Shown: positions 32,416 through 40,652 of the stretch, piece after piece
Layout of the letters: each line of letters opens with the position of its first letter
Numbering within the stretch: the first letter of the stretch is position 1
Assembly (NCBI GenBank): GCA_036172265.1
Contig: JASFBA010000067.1
Span: 1 to 47,966, forward strand
DNA length: 47,966 bases
Direction: 5' to 3'
Source of the DNA: JASFBA01 sp036172265
GTDB taxonomy: Bacteria > Chloroflexota > Chloroflexia > DTKN01
The notes under the pieces: generated by a model
Databases searched by the model: none
Told to the model about the DNA's origin: nothing
Seen by the model: only the letters and a program-made list of their open reading frames with translations
Program-made: the position numbers and the translations under genes

Positions 32416-34242
32416 ATGGCTGCGCCGGCCGAACTGGAAGAACGTCTGCGGGCCTTGCCCGACCTTCCCGGCGTCTACCTCTTCCGGGACGCCGCCGGGA
32501 AGGTCCTGTATGTCGGAAAATCGGTCAACCTGCGGGATCGGGTGCGCTCCTACTTCGGCGCGCCGGCCGGCCTTCCCCAAAAAACCCGGGAGATGGTCGC
32601 CCGCGTCGCCGACTTTGAAGTCCTCCTCACCGACGGCGAACTGGAAGCCCTCATCCTGGAAAATAACCTCATCAAGGAGCATCGCCCTCGCTACAACATC
32701 CGCCTGCGCGACGACAAGGGTTACCCTTTCATCAAGGTAACCGTCAACGAGGAATGGCCCCGCGTCCTGAAGACCCGCCGTCTGGAAAACGATGGAGCCC
32801 GCTACTTCGGCCCCTTTTCCAGCGCCGGCTCGGTAGATCGTACCCTGCGCCTGCTCAAAAAACTCTTCCCCTACCGGGGTTGCGACGAAAAGATCGACGG
32901 CCGGCGCAAACGGCCCTGCCTGGACTATCACATCGGCCGCTGCCTGGCCCCCTGCGTGGGCTATGCCGACCCCCAGGCCTATGGCCGGGCCATCCGCCAG
33001 GTCCTCCTCTTTCTGGAGGGACGAGGTGAACAAATTCTCCGTATGGTGCGCCGGGAAATGGAACAGGCCGCCGAACGCCTCCAGTTCGAACGCGCTGCCG
33101 CCCTCCGCGACCAATTGCAGGACCTGGAGCGGGTTCTGGAACATCAGAAGGTCGTCTCCCCCCGGATGGAGGACGAGGACGTCATCGCCTTCGCCCGCGA
33201 TGAGGGCGAAACCTGCGTTCAGGTCTTTTTCATCCGTCGCGGCCGGCTCATCGGCAACGAGCCCTTCTTCCTCCAGGGCACCGGGGAAGAAGATTCCGTC
33301 CAGGTAATGACCGCCTTTGTTACCCAGTTCTATGGCCGTGCTCCTCAGATTCCTCCCGTCCTGCTCCTGCAACACCCGGTGGCCGAGCCGAAGGTGATCG
33401 CCGAATGGCTGGGGCAAAAGCGCGGGGGGTCGGTGCGGCTGCTCATTCCCCGGCGTGGGGAAAAGCGCCGGCTGGTGGAGATGGTGGCCCGCAACGCCCG
33501 CGAGACGCTGGAGCAGATGCGCCTGAAGTGGCTGAGCGAACGGCAACGCCAGGCCGGGGCACTGGCCGAACTGCGCGAGGTTCTTGGGCTTCCCGCCCTG
33601 CCCCGACGCATCGAGGGCTATGACATCTCCACCCTCCAGGGGCAGGCAGCGGTGGGCAGCATGGTCGTCTTTGTGGACGGAGCGCCCCGGCGGAGCGACT
33701 ACCGTCGCTTCCGCATCCGCACCGTCGAAGGGCAGGACGACCCGGCTATGCTCGCCGAGGTGCTGCGCCGGCGCTTCCGGCGGGCCGGCGCTTCGGGGAA
33801 AGAGGGGGAAGGTTGGGAAGAACTCCCCGACCTGGTGCTGGTGGACGGAGGCGCGGGGCAAGTAGGGGCGGCGCAGGAGGTCCTGGGCGAAGCCGGGCTG
33901 GAAATCCCGCTTATCGGGCTGGCCAAGAAGGAAGAGGCCCTTTACCGGCCCGGCCGGCCGGAGCCGCTCCTCCTCCCCCGCAACTCGGTAGCCCTCTACC
34001 TCCTCCAGCGCCTGCGCGACGAGGCCCACCGCTTCGCCATCACCTACCACCGCCGCGAACGACGGAAGGGCCTTCACTCCGCCCTGGAGGACATCCCCGG
34101 CATCGGCCCTCGCCGACGGGCCGCCCTTTTGAAAAAGTTTGGCAGCCTGGCCGTCATCCGGGCCGCCTCGGAGGAAGAGGTAGCCGCCGTCCCCGGCATC
34201 GGCCGGGCCCTGGCACGGGTCCTCAAAGAGCGGCTCGGTTGA
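32416..34242 (+). CDS. uvrC: Excinuclease UvrC
   Basis: A 608-aa UvrC, the dual-incision nuclease of nucleotide excision repair. The GIY-YIG domain (~15-95) has PGVYLFRDAAGKVLYVGKS and LILENNLIKEHRPRYN. A Cys cluster region CLDYHIGRCLAPC follows, then the UVR motif ~205-240 (EQAAERLQFERAAALRDQ). The RNase-H-like endonuclease domain starts near 385 with IEGYDISTLQGQAAVGSMVV and has DLVLVDGGAGQVGAA, with KGLHSALEDIPGIG leading into the C-terminal tandem helix-hairpin-helix. The start at 32416 is set by the promoter. A promoter for the next gene overlaps its stop. Confidence 0.95.
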   Translation: MAAPAELEERLRALPDLPGVYLFRDAAGKVLYVGKSVNLRDRVRSYFGAPAGLPQKTREMVARVADFEVLLTDGELEALILENNLIKEHRPRYNIRLRDDKGYPFIKVTVNEEWPRVLKTRRLENDGARYFGPFSSAGSVDRTLRLLKKLFPYRGCDEKIDGRRKRPCLDYHIGRCLAPCVGYADPQAYGRAIRQVLLFLEGRGEQILRMVRREMEQAAERLQFERAAALRDQLQDLERVLEHQKVVSPRMEDEDVIAFARDEGETCVQVFFIRRGRLIGNEPFFLQGTGEEDSVQVMTAFVTQFYGRAPQIPPVLLLQHPVAEPKVIAEWLGQKRGGSVRLLIPRRGEKRRLVEMVARNARETLEQMRLKWLSERQRQAGALAELREVLGLPALPRRIEGYDISTLQGQAAVGSMVVFVDGAPRRSDYRRFRIRTVEGQDDPAMLAEVLRRRFRRAGASGKEGEGWEELPDLVLVDGGAGQVGAAQEVLGEAGLEIPLIGLAKKEEALYRPGRPEPLLLPRNSVALYLLQRLRDEAHRFAITYHRRERRKGLHSALEDIPGIGPRRRAALLKKFGSLAVIRAASEEEVAAVPGIGRALARVLKERLG

Positions 34243-34267
34243 AGACCGCCGCCGACTGTGGTAAAAT
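34239..34267 (+). promoter_or_regulatory. Promoter of the hybrid histidine kinase
   Basis: TTGAAG (34239-34244, overlapping the uvrC stop), 17-nt spacer, TAAAAT (34262-34267). It gives a ~60-nt leader before ATG 34334. Confidence 0.6.
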
Positions 34268-34333
34268 AGCCTTGGGTGACATAGCCGGGGAGAGGGATGG
34301 AAAGTCGGGCCGACCGCCCCCGGGGAGGATTCG

Positions 34334-37234
34334 ATGACGGCAAGAGAACGCTGGCGTTGGCTTTATATGGGGCTGTTCGTCGCCATCGCTCTGGTGATGG
34401 TGATCCTCCTGTGGCCTACGGTGCATTACCCGGACCTGGGGACCTTTTTCTTCTTCCTGGCCCTGGCCCTCACGGCCGAATTCCTGACGGTAGAACTGCC
34501 GAACGGGGCCTGGATCGTCTACGGTATGGTCGTGGCTGTTCCGGCCGCCGTCCTCTTTACCCCAATGGCTGGCGCCCTCCTCGGCGCCCTGGCCGCCCTC
34601 CTCCAGCGGGTGGTCCGCATCGCCCGGCGGGAGTATCCTTTCTCCCCTGGAGTCCTCCCCTTTAGCCTCGCCCAGCGAATCATCGGTTATGCCCTGGCCG
34701 GGGAGGTCTACCATACCCTCATTCCCCTATCTCCGCCCATCCCGCCGCCCTGGCCGGCCTTGGGCGCTTACCTCTTCGCCCTCCTGGTTTTCAAAGCCGT
34801 CAACGCCATCCTGGTGGACCAACTCTACAACCGCCTGAGCGGTTATTACAGCCGAAAGCGTTTCATCACCACCCTGACTACCGAAACGGCCATTCACCTT
34901 CTGACCGCTCCTCTAGGCCTCTTGATGCTCGTGACCTACCCCATCTACGGCCTGGTCGGGGTGGGCCTTTCTTTCGTCCCCGTCCTGATCGCCAGTTACG
35001 CCATCCACCGCTACGTCCAGGGGCAGCGTCTGAACCGCCTCCTGGAGCAGCGGGCCGAGCAATTGGCCCAGATCCTGCGCGTCAGTGAGACGTTGCGCAC
35101 CGATCTGGACCTGGACCTCCTCCTTTCCCGCATTGCCCAGGCCGTGCGGGAAAGCCTGGGCTTTAACGCCGTCCTCCTGAGCCTTTATAACGAGGCCGAA
35201 GGGGCCTTTATCCGGCGGGCCTCGGCCGGCCTCCCGACCGAGGTCTTCGCCCGCCTGCGGGAAGAGCACGTCCCTCAGCAGGAGATTTTGCGCTACTTCG
35301 ACGACCGCTTCCGCGCCGGGCGTTGCTACCTGGTGCGCCACGATAGCGGCCTTCCCTTGCCGCCCCACGGCTACCGTCCCCTCCTCCGCCCCCGCCGCAC
35401 CGGCCCCGACGCCTGGCACCCCGACGATATCCTCCTGGTGCCGCTCTTCGGCCGGCGCGGCGAACTGATCGGTGTGATTTCGGTGGACGACCCGGCGGAC
35501 GGCCGCCGGCCACAGCCTGAATCGCTCTATGCTCTGGAAATCTTTGCCCATCAGGCTGCCCAGGCCATTGAGAACGTGCAACTCTACAGCGAACTGCGCC
35601 AGCGCCTCCTCTCTTTGGAAGAAGCCCACCGGCGTATCCAGCAGGCCCAGGAGGAATTGGCCCGCTACAGCCGCTCCCTGGAAGAGATGGTCGCCCAGCG
35701 CACTCGGGAACTTCAGGAACGCTCCGAACAACTGGAAGTGGCGCTCCGCCGGGCCACCGAGGCCGACCGCCTGAAGAGCGAGTTCCTGGCCAATATGAGC
35801 CATGAACTTCGCACCCCGCTGAATTCGATCATCGGTTTTTCCCGCGTCATCCTCAACGGGATTGACGGCCCCCTCACCGAACTTCAGCGTACTGACCTCA
35901 CCGCCATCCATAACAGCGGCGTGCACCTCCTTCAACTGATCAACGACATCCTGGACCTTTCCAAGATCGAGGCCGGCCATATGGAACTCTGCAAAGAGCC
36001 GGTGGAACTCGCCCCGCTGGTGCGCGGCATCCTCGATACCTGCCGGCCGCTCGTGGAGGGCAAGCCGTTGGAACTTGTGGAAAAAGTCCCTCCCGACCTG
36101 CCGCCGGCCTATGCCGACCCCACCCGCGTACGCCAGATCATCCTGAACCTGGTCAGCAACGCCATCAAATATACCGACCGGGGTTCCATTACGGTGAGCG
36201 CCAGGCCGCAGGAAGACGAAATCGTCATCAGCGTCCGCGACACCGGCATCGGCATCGCCCCCCAGGACCTGCCCAAGGTCTTCGAGCCGTTCCGGCAGGT
36301 AGGCAGAGCCCTCGAACGACGGGCCGCCGGAACCGGCCTGGGCCTGACGATCAGCCGGCGCTTTGTCGAGATGCACGGCGGACGCATTTGGGTGGAAAGC
36401 GAACCGGGCCAGGGATCGACCTTCTCCTTCACTCTGCCGGCGATGGGCCTTCTCCGTCCCCTCCCGGCCGAGATTGCGGAGGAGCAAGCGGCAGCCCCTC
36501 CCGGCCGCACCGTCCTGGTGGTGGACGACGACCCCGATGTGATCTCCCTCTTCCGCCGCTACCTGGAAGATCAGGGCTACCAGGTGATCGGCGCGACCGA
36601 CGCCGTCGAGGCCCTTCGCCTGGCCTGGGAGGAACACCCCTATGCCATCACCCTGGATATCATCCTCCCCGGCGAGGACGGCTGGACCGTCCTGCGGGCG
36701 CTCAAGGAGGATAGCGCCACCCGGGACATCCCGGTGATCATCTGCTCCGTTGTCCAGGACGAGGATACCGGCTTCAGCCTGGGGGCCGCCGATTACCTGA
36801 CCAAGCCGGTCGACCGGGAGGCGCTCCTTTCGGCCCTGGAGCGCTTGCGCCGGCCGGTGTGCCGCATCGTGCTCATTGATGACGATGCCGAGACACTGGA
36901 ATGGATGACCCGCCTCCTGGAAAAGGAGGGAGGCTATCAGGTTTTTGCCGCCTCCACCGGCCGGGACGGCCTTCAGGCCATCCAGGAAAACCCGCCCGAC
37001 CTGATCATCCTGGACCTCCTGATGCCCGAGATGGACGGCTTCGAGGTCCTGGCCCGAATCAAAGGGGACCAACGCACCCGTTCCATCCCGATCATCGTCG
37101 TTACGGCCAAGGAGTTGACCCCGGAGGACGAGTTCCGCCTGAACGGGCAGATGGCCCTCCTTCTGCGCAAGGGCCTCTTCCGCACCGAGGACCTCCTGGC
37201 CGATGTGGCCCGGGTGTTGCGCGAGGCGCGGTAG
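34334..37234 (+). CDS. Hybrid sensor histidine kinase with two receiver domains
   Basis: A 966-aa membrane sensor kinase. ATG 34334 follows GGGAGGATTCG. The N-terminal ~215 residues hold six to seven hydrophobic helices. A GAF domain (~240-400, SRIAQAVRESLGFNAVLL ... GELIGVISVDDP) and a coiled coil (~415-475) follow. HisKA has the phospho-acceptor His490 in NMSHELRTPLNSIIGFS. The HATPase has NLVSNAIKYTD, DTGIGIAPQDLPKVFEPF and AAGTGLGLTISRRF. Receiver 1 (~718-835) has acceptor Asp775 (LDIILPGEDGW); receiver 2 (~842-960) has Asp894 (LDLLMPEMDGF). No DNA-binding output domain is present, so signalling must pass to another protein or feed back. The next gene, at 104 nt, is an unknown protein. 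Confidence 0.92.
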   Translation: MTARERWRWLYMGLFVAIALVMVILLWPTVHYPDLGTFFFFLALALTAEFLTVELPNGAWIVYGMVVAVPAAVLFTPMAGALLGALAALLQRVVRIARREYPFSPGVLPFSLAQRIIGYALAGEVYHTLIPLSPPIPPPWPALGAYLFALLVFKAVNAILVDQLYNRLSGYYSRKRFITTLTTETAIHLLTAPLGLLMLVTYPIYGLVGVGLSFVPVLIASYAIHRYVQGQRLNRLLEQRAEQLAQILRVSETLRTDLDLDLLLSRIAQAVRESLGFNAVLLSLYNEAEGAFIRRASAGLPTEVFARLREEHVPQQEILRYFDDRFRAGRCYLVRHDSGLPLPPHGYRPLLRPRRTGPDAWHPDDILLVPLFGRRGELIGVISVDDPADGRRPQPESLYALEIFAHQAAQAIENVQLYSELRQRLLSLEEAHRRIQQAQEELARYSRSLEEMVAQRTRELQERSEQLEVALRRATEADRLKSEFLANMSHELRTPLNSIIGFSRVILNGIDGPLTELQRTDLTAIHNSGVHLLQLINDILDLSKIEAGHMELCKEPVELAPLVRGILDTCRPLVEGKPLELVEKVPPDLPPAYADPTRVRQIILNLVSNAIKYTDRGSITVSARPQEDEIVISVRDTGIGIAPQDLPKVFEPFRQVGRALERRAAGTGLGLTISRRFVEMHGGRIWVESEPGQGSTFSFTLPAMGLLRPLPAEIAEEQAAAPPGRTVLVVDDDPDVISLFRRYLEDQGYQVIGATDAVEALRLAWEEHPYAITLDIILPGEDGWTVLRALKEDSATRDIPVIICSVVQDEDTGFSLGAADYLTKPVDREALLSALERLRRPVCRIVLIDDDAETLEWMTRLLEKEGGYQVFAASTGRDGLQAIQENPPDLIILDLLMPEMDGFEVLARIKGDQRTRSIPIIVVTAKELTPEDEFRLNGQMALLLRKGLFRTEDLLADVARVLREAR

Positions 37235-37235
37235 A

Positions 37236-37268
37236 GGTAGGGGTGGAGCGACCGCGTCCCACCCCACC
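37236..37268. repeat. Palindrome right after the histidine kinase stop
   Basis: GGTAGGGGTGG and CCACCCCACC form inverted arms around a 12-nt GC-rich centre (AGCGACCGCGTC). It begins 1 nt after the TAG stop (37232-37234) and is of the GTAGGGG type. Confidence 0.65.
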
Positions 37269-37338
37269 CGATGGGATGCGTTTTCGGCTCCCAGGCCCAT
37301 CATCCTGGCCCCGGAGCCGAGCAAGTCGAGGTGAAACG

Positions 37339-38205
37339 ATGGCCGAATCGGAGATCGAGGCCATCTGGGATACGGTACAGGAATTCGTCCGTGCTTTGCA
37401 GCGCCAGGACCCCACGGTGCAACGCTGGCTGTACCCCCAAAGCGAGGCCCATATCCTTCTGGACCTGTACGGGGAAGAAGCCTTGCTGACGCTCCTCAAA
37501 GACTATTTGGAGCGAGATCGTTTCATCCCGCTGCGGAGCAGTCCCGTGCCGGGACAGAAGGGGCCACTTCGCCTGCTGGAGATCGGTTGGGTGAAAGGTG
37601 AGGGAGGCCGGCCTGGTGCGGAAGAACGGGTTACCCTACGGCTGCGTCGGGTTCGCCGTCGCTGGCAGGTGGAGGACATTTGGCCTTCGCCCCTGGATGC
37701 CCTCCTGACGGTGGAACAGGCCCGGGAACTCCTGAATCGGGAGGAACGGGCCGATCCGGCCGTCCTCTTCATCGCCGGTACTTCGAGGGTGGCGCTGGAA
37801 GGCTGCGGCGAACTGGACGATGTGGAGATGCTCTTTGTATTGGGGATGGACCAAGAGGGCTTCAGCCCCCGAGAGATCGTCCGGGCGGTGCGGTTGTGGC
37901 GCGACTTCATCCGCCTTGGCCGGCCCGCCTACCGGAAGCCGGCCCTCTACGCCGCTGCCGTGCACTATGCCCTCAGCCTCCTGGGACACTACGGCGACAC
38001 CCGCAGGAGCATCGCCGACTACTACGGGGTCAGCGCCCGCGGCCTGGGGATGCGCTTTGCCGAGATGGAAAAACGCCTGGGCTTGGTCCATTTCGACCCG
38101 CGTTACTCGGTCTTTTCCCCGCCGGAGGCATGGAAGGAAAGTTGGCAGGCTGCCGGCCGGCCCTGGCCGGTCCCCCTGGGAAAGCCTCTGGATATGGGGG
38201 ACTGA
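37339..38205 (+). CDS. Hypothetical protein with C-terminal helical HTH-like region
   Basis: A 288-aa soluble protein from ATG 37339 (GAGGTG upstream). I do not recognise a family. The N-terminal third (SEIEAIWDTVQEFVRALQR, LLDLYGEEALLTLLKDYL) is helical. A beta-rich middle (RLLEIGWVKGEG, RVTLRLRRVRRRWQVEDI) looks like an NTF2/SnoaL-type or lipocalin-like strand set. The C-terminal ~100 residues contain YAAAVHYALSLLG followed by DTRRSIADYYGVSARGLG, which reads as a helix-turn-helix similar in spirit to cyclin/TFIIB-like or sigma-type folds. The stop overlaps the start of the DUF92 gene (TGATG), so the two are translationally coupled. It lies downstream of a histidine kinase, but a regulatory link is only inference. 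Confidence 0.7.
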   Translation: MAESEIEAIWDTVQEFVRALQRQDPTVQRWLYPQSEAHILLDLYGEEALLTLLKDYLERDRFIPLRSSPVPGQKGPLRLLEIGWVKGEGGRPGAEERVTLRLRRVRRRWQVEDIWPSPLDALLTVEQARELLNREERADPAVLFIAGTSRVALEGCGELDDVEMLFVLGMDQEGFSPREIVRAVRLWRDFIRLGRPAYRKPALYAAAVHYALSLLGHYGDTRRSIADYYGVSARGLGMRFAEMEKRLGLVHFDPRYSVFSPPEAWKESWQAAGRPWPVPLGKPLDMGD

Positions 38206-39008
38206 TGCTCCTCCGCCTGGCCTGCGGTTTCTTCCTCAGCCTTGGCATCGCCGTCCCGGCCGGCCTCCTGGGCAGCCTGTCTCCCAATGGCGTGCTCGGG
38301 GCCGTCCTGGTAGGCACCCTGACCCTGGGCTTCGGTGGGTGGCCCTGGGGAGCGGCCCTGGTGGCCTTTTTCATCTCCTCCAGCCTTCTTACCTGCTACC
38401 GTAAAGAACGGAAGCGTCCCCTGGCCGACCTCCAGGCCAAAGGGGGAAGGCGGGATCTGGGGCAGGTCCTGGCCAACGGTGGAGTGGGGGCGCTGTTGGC
38501 CGTCTTTTCGGCCCTCTTTCCCCTCCCGGTCTGGCCGGCCGCCTTCGTCGGTGCGCTGGCCGCGGCCACCGCTGACACCTGGGCCACCGAGATCGGCGCG
38601 CTCAGCCCACGTCCTCCACGCCTCCTCACTACCGGCCAACCGGTTGCCGTCGGAACCTCGGGCGGCATTACCCGCTGGGGATTGAAGGCGGCGGCCGGCG
38701 GGGCCCTCTTCCTGGGGCTGACCTTTTTCCTGGCCGAATGGGGGATGGAAAACGCTCTCTCCTGGACGCATGTCCCTTTGGCTCTGCTTGGAGGGTTGGC
38801 CGGCAGCACGGCCGATAGCCTCCTGGGGGCCACCTTGCAGGGCCTCTACCGTTGTCCCTCCTGCGGGAAGGAGACGGAACGGCGGGAGCACTGCGGCCGG
38901 CCGACCACGCCGGTGCGCGGTTTCCCCTGGCTGACCAACGACGGGGTGAACCTGCTTGCCACCCTGGTCGGAGCCCTCCTCTCGGGAGGACTGGGCTGGG
39001 TGATATAA
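38205..39008 (+). CDS. DUF92 family integral membrane protein
   Basis: A 267-aa polytopic protein of the DUF92 (TIGR00297) family. The plant member VTE6 is a phytyl-phosphate kinase, but bacterial roles are mostly unknown. Conserved blocks are SPNGVLGAVLVGTLTLGFGG, FISSSLLTCYRKERKRPL, GGRRDLGQVLANGG, AATADTWATEIGALS, GTSGGITRWGLKAA and the C-terminal ENALSW...STADSLLGATLQGLYRC, plus the cysteine/histidine patch CPSCGKETERREHCGRPT and WLTNDGVNLLATLVG. There are six or seven hydrophobic helices. The start ATG 38205 overlaps the previous stop. It converges with the FtsW/RodA gene at the other side. Confidence 0.85.
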   Translation: MLLRLACGFFLSLGIAVPAGLLGSLSPNGVLGAVLVGTLTLGFGGWPWGAALVAFFISSSLLTCYRKERKRPLADLQAKGGRRDLGQVLANGGVGALLAVFSALFPLPVWPAAFVGALAAATADTWATEIGALSPRPPRLLTTGQPVAVGTSGGITRWGLKAAAGGALFLGLTFFLAEWGMENALSWTHVPLALLGGLAGSTADSLLGATLQGLYRCPSCGKETERREHCGRPTTPVRGFPWLTNDGVNLLATLVGALLSGGLGWVI

Positions 39009-39049
39009 TCTCCGGTTACTTCTCCGGCCGTGCCCCGATGAAAGGACGA

Positions 39050-40507
39050 TCAACGATCCATGCCCGACGGACTCCGCGTGGCGGAGATGCGCGCAAGAAG
39101 GCCCAGGATGAAAGAGTTGGTAAGCAGGCTGGAACCGCCGTAACTGATAAAAGGCAGGGTGATGCCGGTGAGCGGGATGAGGGCCAGGTTTCCGGCCGCG
39201 ATGACGAGCACCTGCACGGCCAGGGCCAGCGACAGCCCCACCCCCAGGAGTTGCAGGAAACCATCCCGGGCTTGCAGGGAAACGGAAAATCCCCGGGCAA
39301 CGAGCAGAGCATAGAACAGGAGGAGGGCGGTTGTCCCCAGGAGGCCCCATTCCTCCCCGACGGCTGTGAAGATGAGGTCGGTATGGCCGGCCGGAATCAG
39401 ATGGAGCGTTCCCTGTCCCAGCCCGCGTCCCAAAAGCCCCCCAGCGGCCAGGGCGTACAGCCCCTGCACCACCTGGTAGGCCGCTTCATGTGTCCAAGGG
39501 GAAAGCCAGATGGCGATGCGCATACGCACATGGGCCAGGCCGGCTACTCCTTCACTCAGGCGGTAGAGGCCGTAAACGGCGCCGACAAAGGCCGCCCCGC
39601 CGACCAGGAGATACCCCGGCCGGGAGCTTGCCACATAAAGCAGGGAGAGGAAGATGCCGAAGGTGAGCATGGCCGCCCCCAGGTCGCGTTGAAAGGCCAG
39701 CACCGCCACCGAAAGCCCCAGCATGAGGAGGAGCGGCAGGAGGTAGGGGATGGGCGGCAGGGGGATACGCCCCCAGCGGAAACCACGGAAGTTCACCAGG
39801 TCGCGCTTATCTTCCAGATAGGCGGCCAGGAAAATGACCAGCGCCACCTTGAAGACTTCCGAGGGCTGAAATTGGAGGGGGCCCAGGCGCAGCCAGAGGC
39901 GGGCTCCGTTGACCTCCACCCCAAAGTACATCGTAGCGACGACCAGGCCCAGGCCTAGGAACAGGACGATGTACCGGTAGCGTTTCAAGAGAAGGTCCCA
40001 GGAGATCACCCGGTCGCGCCAGACCCAGCGTCGGGTCAGGAGAAGCGTCAGGAGGTAGACCCCCAACCCCAGGGCGGCCCACTGCCACTGGCGTTGACCG
40101 ACCGTCCCGTACTCGGCCGGCAGATCCGGCTCCAGCCGGGTAAGGAAGAGGAGGCCGACGGAAGTGAGAAGCGCGGCCAGCGGCAGAAAGGTTTGCTCGC
40201 CCCGGAAGCCGAGGAAGGAAAGGAGGAGGCTGCTCCCCAGGAGGAGCACGCCCACGCCCAGAGCCGGAAAGATGTCCTCCCCCAGCACTTGGCCGTGGTC
40301 CAGGAGAGCCAGGTGGGCCAGGCCGGAGGCCAGAAGGGCCGGCGTAGCCAGGAGGAGGAGCAACTCCTTCCAGCGGACATAGGGCCGCCAGGTGGGGCCG
40401 GGTTTCCTTCCCCCGGCTTCTTCCGGCGAGTCCAACGGAATGGAAGGGGGTTCAGACGGCCGGCCGGCGGCAGAGGCATCGTTTCTTTTTTCTGGCATAC
40501 CAGGCAT
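39050..40507 (-). CDS. FtsW/RodA/SpoVE family peptidoglycan glycosyltransferase
   Basis: A 485-aa SEDS protein with about ten hydrophobic helices and a ~60-residue Pro-rich cytoplasmic N-terminus (SEPPSIPLDSPEE). SEDS proteins polymerise lipid II with a partner class B PBP during division or elongation. Family blocks are present: NGARLWLRLGPLQFQPSEV, KVALVIFLAAYLEDKRD, VLAFQRDLGAAMLTFGIFL, LGRGLGQGT, HTDLIFTAVGEEWGLLG and GITLPFISYGGSSLLTN. The essential Asp is in QRDLG. ATG 40507 has GGAGAG 6 nt upstream; longer frames to 40612 lack support. The division versus elongation role cannot be decided, as no PBP gene is adjacent. A 145-nt gap separates it from the GH57 gene upstream. Confidence 0.88.
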   Translation of the reverse strand: MPGMPEKRNDASAAGRPSEPPSIPLDSPEEAGGRKPGPTWRPYVRWKELLLLLATPALLASGLAHLALLDHGQVLGEDIFPALGVGVLLLGSSLLLSFLGFRGEQTFLPLAALLTSVGLLFLTRLEPDLPAEYGTVGQRQWQWAALGLGVYLLTLLLTRRWVWRDRVISWDLLLKRYRYIVLFLGLGLVVATMYFGVEVNGARLWLRLGPLQFQPSEVFKVALVIFLAAYLEDKRDLVNFRGFRWGRIPLPPIPYLLPLLLMLGLSVAVLAFQRDLGAAMLTFGIFLSLLYVASSRPGYLLVGGAAFVGAVYGLYRLSEGVAGLAHVRMRIAIWLSPWTHEAAYQVVQGLYALAAGGLLGRGLGQGTLHLIPAGHTDLIFTAVGEEWGLLGTTALLLFYALLVARGFSVSLQARDGFLQLLGVGLSLALAVQVLVIAAGNLALIPLTGITLPFISYGGSSLLTNSFILGLLARISATRSPSGMDR

Positions 40508-40652
40508 ATCCTGCTCTCCGGGGGTATGTGGAAAGGCCTCGCCTTCAGCGAGAGGAAGTTGCTGCCGAGCCGAACGCCTTCCACCTCGAAGGTTCAACGC
40601 TCCTGAAGCCAAATGCTCTCCACCCCGAACGATCGCGATTAACGAGCAATGC

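Noticed and set aside
34913..37324. 803-aa open frame antisense to the histidine kinase
   Set aside because: Shadow of a GC-rich gene: the plus strand has a complete, correctly ordered kinase architecture.
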